Source of the DNA: Tetranychus cinnabarinus
Lineage: Eukaryota > Arthropoda > Arachnida > Trombidiformes > Tetranychidae
NCBI GenBank assembly: GCA_022266195.1
Contig: WHVY01000001.1
Location: 16,740,001-16,804,000, forward strand
DNA length: 64,000 nucleotides
Direction of reading: 5' to 3'
Position numbers and translations under genes: made by a program. The notes below the pieces were generated by a model, which was given only the letters and a program-made list of their open reading frames with translations, was not told where the DNA came from and ran no database searches. Of the stretch, positions 55,691 to 64,000 are shown piece after piece (the first letter of the stretch is position 1; the number at the start of each line of letters is the position of its first letter).

Positions 55691-58157
55691 GTAAGTTTGA
55701 CTTGAACTTTTTAAGCAACTTTTTCCATTAATTTATCGTAACATGAAAGTCGAGTATTGATTTTTGTACCTTTTATCGTAAACTTTTTTTCACCATCGGC
55801 AACTTGTTTTCAGTTGAGAGACATTTTGTTGTCGCTTAACTGTTAGGAAAATGTATTAATTATTAATACAATTGTCGATACAATTTGAAATCAATAATTG
55901 ATTACAATGTGAAAATTATCATTATTGTCGAATGGGAAAAACGGGAGAGAAAAAGTAAATTAGCAAATTTTTCATTCCTTAATAATGATGGAAACACTAT
56001 TAGGGAGGAAAAATAAAATTCATCTGATAACAATTAACACGGAGGTAAAAGAAGAGGAAAATTATTTAATAGATTATTAAAGTGAAAATCTGTCGATAGC
56101 TAATAACTGATAATGTTGAGAAAAAATAATGTAAAATCAATTTTGTATCCAATATTTAACAATTGGGAGTGAAATGGTAAAAGTAATGATAAAAGGTGAA
56201 ACAATTTTTCTGATAACTTTCAAACTCTTTGTTACTGTCGAAGGTAAAGATGGCGAGGTAAAAATGAATGGGAAAAAACACACTTTCAAGACTGGGAATC
56301 AGCTTTTCTTGAGGAAAAAAGTGTTTCCATGATTTTCATTGATTATGTGGTTAAGATGAATTGCGTGCAAATTAAATTTACTCACTGCTTAAGGGAATGT
56401 TGATGATGTTGTTCATGATGATCAACAAGATAAATTGTCTTTCCTTGGCCCTCTTGTAATTATCATTACGAGGTAAAGTTGATAAATGTTGAACATGAAT
56501 AATTAACTTCATTTGGCAATAAAAATGAAAGTTTAATCGGACAATTTAAAGATTGAAAAAAGGCAAAAGCTTAAAGTCTAGTAAATTTGATTCAACTGCC
56601 ATTATGAGTTAACTGGGAGTGAGAAAAATATTTTCAATGTAAATAGAGTTTTTATCATGACAGATATTTTTTGTTGGATAAAATGTTGGCTGAATGATAA
56701 TAAGAAGTAAAAATAAAAAAACTAATGATAAACAGAATCATATGTTTAAATGTTATTCATGATTCTCAACAAGTTATCTTGTACTCTTTTTTGTAGAGCA
56801 AAATTGAGAGTAAAAAACACACTCCCAGTTCATTGTTACTCAAAATTCCCTCAAGACTTATCTTCTCTTCTCTTTATTTACTCTTCATCTTGAACAAAGA
56901 TGAAGATGAAACTTTCTTCATCTCTCTTACTTTTAACCTCTTTCTTTAACACGGTTTGATATTCATTGAACCACGTAAAGAGCATTCTTACATTTGTATG
57001 TTTTATCATCTTTATCTTCATCATGATAATAGGCAATCAGCAAAATAAGCAAAATAAAAATAGATAACTTTGTCTTCTTGCTCATCACTATTATTATCAT
57101 CATCATCATCATAGTGAACGTGACTTGAAATTGCAAGAGTCAAAAATTGCTCATTCTGAAGAGTTGATCAACATTGAATCAGATTTTGTTTTTCATTTTG
57201 TCTCATTCACATTCTAATTCTGTCATAATTCATGTTACATGATTTAAATTGATTCTTTCAACATTTGTCAACCATTTCCTTGTCAGATATTGAATAACAT
57301 TGAATTAAAAACAAATGTGTAATAATGATAATAAGCAACCTCTTGGAACCACGAATTTTTCCTTTGCTTTTCTTGCATCGTTTGCGCTTTCATGTTGTTA
57401 TCATTTTTTGAATATCTGATTGTGATAATGAAAAACAATTCAGATGATTGTTGACAAATAACCAGTTGGACCTTTGTAATGTAAAAACTAATCATTTACT
57501 CTTCAGATTTGACCAGACCAATTATTTTTCAATTTATCCAATCCAATGCCAATCCTTTTAATTTCATCTAAAAGAGAGAGAGAAAGAAAGAGAAAAGGAG
57601 AGACAAAAAAAGAAAGGATTAAATCGTGGATCAAAGAGGAAATTTAAATTATTATCGATATTATCCATTATTATCATCATCATCATCATGATAGAAAATA
57701 ATGTCTTTATTATTCTTGTTAATATTTTCAAATATTGATCAATACTTACCTTTTGTTTTCTGATGAACACAAAAAAAACACTAGAGTTTAGGCCATTTTT
57801 TCATGTTAAACTTGTACGATTTATTTTTTGCATTGTTCAGTTTTGTTGACTTTATCTTCATCAACTTGAACCAATTCAATCAATGATGATTAACAATCCA
57901 AAGTTTCCTTGTAAAATGACCACGATTCTAATTCTTTCTCATTTTTTCTCTTTTCCTTTTTTCATTTTCCCTTTTCGATACTTTATTAGGCCAAAAGGAA
58001 TGGCAATTGGTGACCGCAATTCAGTTGATATATCCTTCTGAATAGATTATTTTTGTGTCTTCACTTGTAACCATTTTACCAAGTTGTGTGTTAGTGCGTT
58101 TGATTGTTATTGTTGCTGTTGCTGTGTGAAAAGAGTTGAGTGTGTGTTTTTGTTCAG
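55691..58157 (+). other. Probable first intron of the transporter transcript
   Basis: About 2.5 kb with no coding sequence, flanked by strong GTAAGT and TTCAG sites. It contains GA- and ATC-rich low-complexity tracts (57570-57620 and 57670-57690). It probably carries regulatory elements, though none can be identified by eye. Confidence 0.35.
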
Positions 58158-58185
58158 ACTTTAGTTTTACCCAAATTTTTACACC

Positions 58186-60024
58186 ATGCCGATGATACCT
58201 TTGCCCGGTGGTCAAGATGTACGAACTTTATGGAAAAAGTTTAATGAACGAATCCAAGAGCCCACAGCTCAACGCCAAGTTATCCTGGTTGCTGTTTGTA
58301 TTGCCCTTTTATTGGACAATATGCTTTACATGGTCATTGTGCCCATAATTCCAGATTATTTAAGGCAAATAGGCGCTTGGACAACCCACAAGGAGGGTGG
58401 AAGAGTCGAGTATATTCCTGAAAACAGTACCAATAGATTGATACCTCTGAGGATTGGAGGTAAAGTTGTCTATGAAGGTGAAGATTCAGCGGTTGGATTG
58501 TTGTTTGCAATCAAAGCAATGGTCCAATTGTTGGTTAATCCATTTTCGGGTGCTATTATTGATCGACTTGGTTATGATGTGCCCATGATGATTGGTTTAA
58601 CGATTATGTTTTTCTCAACATCTCTGTTTGCCTGTGGACGATCTTATGGAGTCCTCTTTTTTGCTCGTTCCCTTCAAGGAGCTGGCTCAGCATTTGCCGA
58701 TACAGGAGGTTTAGCCATGATTGCCGATCGTTTTACCGAAGAATCGGAGCGACAAAAGGCACTTGGAATAGCATTGACTTTCATCTCTTTTGGTTCATTA
58801 TGTGCACCTCCATTTGGTGGATTTTTGTATGAATTTTGCGGTAAAGAAGTTCCCTTTATTTTGCTTGCGCTGGTTTGCCTGTTTGATGGTTTCCTAGTGC
58901 TCATTGTCATGTCCACCGTGAGAGCTCAAATGAAACAAGCAGGAATCAGTCGACCCGCTGAAGGAACACCAATATATGTACTTCTTCAGGACACTGATAT
59001 CGCAGTTTGTGCCGGAGCCTTGGTCATGGCCAATGTATCCCTGGCTTTTCTTGAGCCAACCATATCCATTTGGATGCAAGATACAATGGCTGTTGAAGAA
59101 TGGCAAATCGGAATGATCTGGCTTCCAGCCTTTCTTCCTTACGTGGCGGGCATCTATTTGACGGTTCGCCTATCCAATCGTTACCCTTGTTACCAATGGC
59201 TTCTAGCAGCAACTGGCCTTGCTCTGACGGGCACCTCATGTCTCCTCATTCCTTGGTGTTCCTCCTTTTGGAGCTTATTCTTGCCCATCTCTATCCTTTG
59301 CTTTGGCGTGGCAACCATTGACACTGCTGTCCTGCCAACTTTGGGATACATTGTGGACACTCGCTATGTTTCCGTTTATGGTTCCATCTATGCGATTGCC
59401 GACATCTCATATTCAATGGCCTATGCTTTTGGACCCATTATTGCTGGTAATATTGTGGAAACATTTGGATTTACCACTTTAAATGTGATAATTGCGTTAA
59501 GTAATTTAGCTTATTGTCCGGTACTTTTACTCATTCGTCATATCCATGAATATAAACCTTTTGATAGCGGCCAGTCAACATGTAATGCTTTAACCGAGGC
59601 CAGTGATAAAATTGATCGTCATCGAGCAGCAGCCAATACCCTACAACAACAAAACAGTGAGATTAATTCATTTTCAACCAAAGCTCTTCCATCATCATCT
59701 TTAACCTCAACCCAACAATACTCTAACCAGCAAAGCAACTACCCAATTGACCATCCAACCAAAGGTTATCTACCAGAAGATAATCCTTGGGGTGATGATC
59801 CAAGAATGGGATCAAAAAGTGGACCTATTAGTGTTAATTATAATAACAAAATTAATAATCATTCTAACAATGGTTATCATCCAACAACGTCCGTTACAAG
59901 TGGTTATTACAATTCATCATCATCGTACAATGATGATAAAAATTATTCTAATAATAACAATGTTAATAAAAGTAACAATAATGCTTTTGAAATGAGTGGA
60001 CCATATAGCAGTGGATATCGATGA
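58186..60024 (+). CDS. VAChT: Vesicular acetylcholine transporter
   Basis: Proton-antiporter of the major facilitator superfamily (SLC18) that loads acetylcholine into synaptic vesicles. A single uninterrupted frame of 612 codons. The N-terminal region runs into helix 1 with LLLDNMLYMVIVPIIPDYL, whose Asp is conserved. The loop motif NPFSGAIIDRLGYDVPM follows helix 2. Then come GAGSAFADTGGLAMIADRF and, in the C half, FGVATIDTAVLPTLGYIVD with the Asp of helix 10. Twelve hydrophobic segments are visible. The cytoplasmic tail from about residue 465 is long and rich in Ser, Asn, Gln and Tyr. The gene lacks coding introns, as expected for a transporter nested in a choline acetyltransferase intron. 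Confidence 0.95.
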   Translation: MPMIPLPGGQDVRTLWKKFNERIQEPTAQRQVILVAVCIALLLDNMLYMVIVPIIPDYLRQIGAWTTHKEGGRVEYIPENSTNRLIPLRIGGKVVYEGEDSAVGLLFAIKAMVQLLVNPFSGAIIDRLGYDVPMMIGLTIMFFSTSLFACGRSYGVLFFARSLQGAGSAFADTGGLAMIADRFTEESERQKALGIALTFISFGSLCAPPFGGFLYEFCGKEVPFILLALVCLFDGFLVLIVMSTVRAQMKQAGISRPAEGTPIYVLLQDTDIAVCAGALVMANVSLAFLEPTISIWMQDTMAVEEWQIGMIWLPAFLPYVAGIYLTVRLSNRYPCYQWLLAATGLALTGTSCLLIPWCSSFWSLFLPISILCFGVATIDTAVLPTLGYIVDTRYVSVYGSIYAIADISYSMAYAFGPIIAGNIVETFGFTTLNVIIALSNLAYCPVLLLIRHIHEYKPFDSGQSTCNALTEASDKIDRHRAAANTLQQQNSEINSFSTKALPSSSLTSTQQYSNQQSNYPIDHPTKGYLPEDNPWGDDPRMGSKSGPISVNYNNKINNHSNNGYHPTTSVTSGYYNSSSSYNDDKNYSNNNNVNKSNNNAFEMSGPYSSGYR

Positions 60025-61490
60025 TAAATTAACAGCAACAATTATTGTCTTCAAAAAAATGTGTCAATCTCCAGTTAATTTCATCATCTAATTGTGCAAA
60101 TCAAGCAATTTGGTTTCTCTTTTTGGTGTGAACAGTTATATTCTTGTCAATACAACAATTGTGATTTATCACAATCTAAATATTCATCAACACCATCATT
60201 GTTCATCACAATCATCATCATATTAATGAGAAATCATCAATATTTGCCTTAAAATCTCTAATTGTTTCCCATTTTACTTGTTCATTTTTGACAAGAATCT
60301 ATTTTTTGGCCAAAAATTACAATTCAATTATTATCGTATCAATACTGTTTGTAGCAATAACTAAAATCATATTTGCTTTGTTTTAACGACAGTTTTAAAT
60401 CAACAAAAAAAGCAACAGCAAACAACTAAACCATTGCCATTAATTCAGTTTTAATAATAATACTAATAATAATAATTGTCTTTAAATATAGAGATATGAA
60501 TGAATGAAAAAAACACCAAAAACAAATTACAATTAACCTTTTCAGTGTGATGATGCTAATAGATTTGCAGTTGATAAATTATTGTTAACATTGATATTGA
60601 TATTGATATTGTTTCGTTTTCGTTTCTTTTTCTTGTTTCGTTGAATCAATTTGAGTTATTAATCAAACACTAAATTATTATTGTTATTATTATTAAGATT
60701 ATGATTATTACATGTCAACAGAGAATCAAATTGAAGCCAACAAAATGTTGTCCCAACAATTTAAATTAAACTAATTTAACAAAAATAAACTTGCCTTTGC
60801 CTTGTTAACCCCAATTTATTGAAAGCAACCAAAAAGTATAACCAAGAAATCAAACAAATCAAAATTTGTAACACTGATTCAACTGACAATACAAATAACA
60901 ATTAAACAGTTAAACATTGTCAATGGAAATGCGTTAACCCAAACAATCAATTAACTCATTTCCAATGGTTAATCAACAAACCACAAAAACGACTGTAATT
61001 TTTGCATTCATTTTCATTTATCTTGATTTACACTTTCTCCAATTTAAATCTTCTTTCAATTCATAGAAACTTGATCATCAATATCTCATATTTAATTAAT
61101 TGTGAACGAGTATCATATCAATGTACTGACCATAATTGATACAAGGATTTTTTCAATTTGATCGAAAAGATTGAAGCTTTTCTTCACTGTTAATCAGTCA
61201 TGTTATAGTCAGTACAATATTGTTTTCATTTTTTACTTTTGCTGTTTAAATGTTTTTCAAGCTGTAAAGGTTGATCCACTTAGAACAAAAGCAAAAGTAA
61301 AGGTAAAATGATGATTTTAAACCTGCGATGAGTTTTGTTAAACATTGTTATTTTGATGAAGTTAATAAATTTTTATCGTGTTTGGATTTATGTTTTTTTT
61401 ATTGCGAAAATTTGGGCTAAATTTCGCATGAGATTCGCAATTTACTATCTAATTGGTGTTCTATGAGAAATAGGATTCAATATGATATTT
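60025..61490. other. Intergenic between convergent genes
   Basis: Contains the transporter 3' UTR, AT-rich microsatellite-like runs (60450-60480 and 60590-60610) and the left copy of a direct repeat (60872-61105). No acetyltransferase exon was recognised. Confidence 0.45.
60872..61105 (+). repeat. Direct repeat, left copy, flanking the FIT gene
   Basis: Closely matches 63321-63569 in the same orientation, starting CACTGATTCAACTGACAATA in both and ending at an ATTGTGA motif. Small substitutions and indels separate the copies. There are no inverted ends or ORF. Confidence 0.75.
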
Positions 61491-62797
61491 TCATTTCGTC
61501 TTCTTGGATGATTCAGTAAAATGTGTAAAAAATGCTGATTTATATATGAATCGATAAGTTGAATAGTATAAAACTAATGCCCAACCGTAGGCTGCTGCTT
61601 TCGAAACCATTGTTGGATAGTTGACGGCATATTGGAATATCATGAAGTCCAATGCAAAGCTTAGCAGTGTTAGCGCAATGAAAAGACATCGGATGTAGCC
61701 ATTAAGTTGATCAAATAGCATTGCCTGATTAAAATCAATTTTACATTGTCTAAGGTAAACTTTTCGTTTAATGGTTAATTGTTCACCAAAAGGTTCCCAG
61801 CCTTTCATCAGTGTACACTCTTCCAGTATGATCATGTTAGCAATTATTAATTGAAATATCTTTTCATCGATCGCGAAGCCAGACCAACGATGGCCTAAGC
61901 GAAGACAAGCTTCTTCTGATTTTAACATTTCAACAGAACAGCTTCCTGTAGCTTCCATGACACGGTTAAACAGTAATAATGAGCCAAAAATAAATATCAT
62001 ATTCATTATCAATCGAACAATTGAGCCACTTTGGAACATCATACTGATCTTTTTAGTGGTTGTAAGTTTGTCATAACGATACATCCATTCCAAGATGCTA
62101 CCAGAAGCTGATCTGTCGAAATAAATGAGTAAATTGGTGATTAGAAGGTTGAATAGTTGAATGAAAATTGTTTGATAAGTCATCTGATTTGAATCATGAT
62201 AATTGCCAGCTTTAGCTAAAATAGATCCCTACTTGACATCAGTAGAAGCATCTCATTTGAGATGAGCTTGTTTAATGTACCTTTCAATCCATTCTTCAAG
62301 CTGCTGTTCTTCTTGTTGACTTGGATTTAATTGTACAATGATAGTTGTTAAAAACAGGAATGGGATTAAAAGTAGCAATGTCCACCACCAAACAAGATAG
62401 ACTAAATATTGATTAAGATATCCATCCTTGGTTGCCTTGAAAGGTACAAATGCACGAATTAAAATGGGTGCAAAATCACAAATGATGCCACCAAAAAAGA
62501 TTAAACAAGAATATACAAAAAGACGTTTCTCCATTGATATTGCAATTGTTGATTTACGGCATAGTGTTAACAGTATCATAATCGTCACATGAGATAAGCT
62601 AGTTGAAGTGGCAATGAATCTGATAGTTTCAAAAAAAGAAAAAAAAATTTCAGATAAAGGCAAAAAACATATTTCAATGTGTATAGGAAAACCACTTACT
62701 TTGTATTTGATTTTTCATTATCATCCAATTTGGTAATCTTGCGGGTGTTTTGGCGATATTTGAGAAATGGTTTAATTGATTCACTCAATTTAGTCAT
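61491..62797 (-). CDS. FITM: Fat-storage-inducing transmembrane protein (FIT family)
   Basis: An endoplasmic reticulum membrane protein needed for lipid droplet budding. Three exons on the minus strand: 62700-62797, 62281-62619, 61491-62112. All junctions are phase 2 and the product is 352 residues. Family matches are YLNQYLVYLVWWWTLLLLIPF (compare the NQYFVK-WTLLLLLPF type), GSC followed by LGHRWSGFAI (compare GFDISGH), and the tail YGWALVLYYSTYRFIY. At the two positions where FIT proteins carry conserved histidines, this sequence has Lys (FAIDEK) and apparently Asn (YAVNYP). Vertebrate FIT2 is about 260 residues; the extra length here is N-terminal and in loops. Confidence 0.8.
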
Positions 62798-64000
62798 AAT
62801 AAGAGCATAAGTTCAATCAGCAAATCAGTTGTTAAAATAATGCGTAAAAATTGAAAATACGGTTATTCAGTTGAAAATATTGATGAAAATAAATTTGCCA
62901 AGGAAGGGCCAAAAGAGATGAAACACATGATTAACTGGCTATATATGAATCTCCATATAATTGTATAATGTAAGCAGATATAAATATCACTAAATTGAAA
63001 TTAAAATTTAACAACAATTCAAATTAAATCACAAAACAAATGAAAACATGGTAAAATCGTAACCGTTAGCTTTATCTCAGCCAGTTTAACCGTTGAAAGG
63101 GAAAGTCTCCAAATTGAGTCTGTTAGAGTCGTTGCCATCATCTGTTGTATTTTTAAACTTGAATCGTCTTAAAATAGATTAACTAAAATCTAGTAAATCT
63201 ATTCTTACATTGAACAAGTTCTTGCTGTTGATTCAATAGATGAGAAAATTAAATCTAAAAATAAACACATTTCATGTCTACATTTTGGCCCGATCTGAGT
63301 ACGAAATTAGCTGATTAGCTCACTGATTCAACTGACAATACAAATAACAATTAAACAGTTAAACATTGTAAATGGAAATACATTAACCCAAACAATCAAT
63401 TAGCACATTTCCAATGGTTAATCAGCAAAACCAAAAACCACAAAAACGACTGTAATTTTTACATTTATTTTCATTTGATCTTGTTTTACACTTTCTGCAA
63501 TTTAAACCTTCTAAATGATAGAAACTTGATCATCAATATTTAATATTTAATTAAAGCAATCAATTGTGAAGTGAAACTCGATTGTTAATCATTAATAATT
63601 AACCCACAACCATCAATAATATAACATGGAATCTTGATTAATGAGAGTTTTGAACAAAGTGTGAGATAACAAAAATTGCTTCAATGTTTCAGTGGAGAAG
63701 CAAAAACAATTAAAGTTGTTAACACTTTTGTTAAAATTAACAATCGACAGCTAATTGATTGATTAGTTAAAAAGTATAAAGCAATTTATAAATCATCAAT
63801 CAACAATTGTCTGTCCAGTTGAGAGTTGAAAATTGATCTGGTTAAGCAAATGGTTAACAGAAAAATATATTTATCATTAGGAAGAAACGATTGGAGTTGA
63901 GTGAAAGTATAAAAATGAAAACACTTTTGAGCCTTTTGTAACTGAATATGTTTTTTTGATTAAGTGAACTAATCATTTATTATTTAATCAAGTGAACAAT
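62798..64000. promoter_or_regulatory. FIT upstream region with direct repeat
   Basis: Upstream of the FIT start codon on the minus strand. It contains the right copy of the direct repeat (63321-63569) and otherwise AT-rich sequence with no supported exon up to the window end. Confidence 0.4.
63321..63569 (+). repeat. Direct repeat, right copy
   Basis: Partner of 60872-61105, about 2.45 kb away. The repeats bracket the whole FIT gene. Confidence 0.75.

Noticed and set aside
59747..59995. Ile/Val-rich ORF inside the transporter tail
   Set aside because: Out-of-frame reading of the Asn/Ser-rich cytoplasmic tail of the vesicular acetylcholine transporter.

Overview
The window is AT-rich animal DNA with very short introns (often 57-100 nt). 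It combines single-copy arthropod genes with a tandem array of chemoreceptor-like genes. The compact introns, the receptor proliferation and the gene set point to an acariform mite, most likely a spider mite such as Tetranychus. That assignment is inference from the sequence; no species marker was tested.

Region 1 (1-19.4 kb) is a fast-evolving cluster of gustatory-receptor-like seven-pass membrane proteins. Four copies look intact (2674-3822, 12932-14107, 15706-16864, 18187-19343). One is a frameshifted pseudogene (6047-7221), one is broken by a repeat (14349-15262), and several are fragments. All share one architecture: a long first exon, a 57-63 nt phase-0 intron, and a last exon of about 48 codons. 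The cluster opens with an apparently perfect 1.5-kb inverted repeat around a 72-bp spacer. It also holds a 2.6-kb DNA transposon with a pogo/CENP-B-like transposase and tRNA-like Pol III boxes inside its long terminal repeats, a small TA-flanked MITE, and an odd island (4.1-5.0 kb) with a highly divergent TBP-like ORF, a tiny membrane-protein ORF and a decayed coiled-coil ORF.

Region 2 (19.4-43.3 kb) is ordinary single-copy gene space. In order: UHRF1 (-), an unrecognised two-part protein (-), DCAF12 (-), a secreted Tyr/Ser-rich protein (-), IBA57 (+), an unidentified terminal exon (-), NADPH-cytochrome P450 reductase (+), ribosomal protein L23 (+) and archease (-). Exon joins were worked out by eye from GT/AG sites, phase and family resemblance.

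Region 3 (43.3-64 kb) is sparse. It holds about 7.6 kb with no recognisable gene, a secreted Ser/Tyr/Pro-rich structural protein whose first intron is 2.3 kb (50906-54292), the intronless vesicular acetylcholine transporter (58186-60024, probably with a split 5' UTR), and a fat-storage-inducing transmembrane (FIT) protein on the minus strand (61491-62797). The FIT protein seems to have lost both conserved histidines and is bracketed by a 230-250-bp direct repeat.

The genes do not form one pathway. The coherent units are the receptor array with its mobile elements and the probable cholinergic locus; choline acetyltransferase itself was not found.
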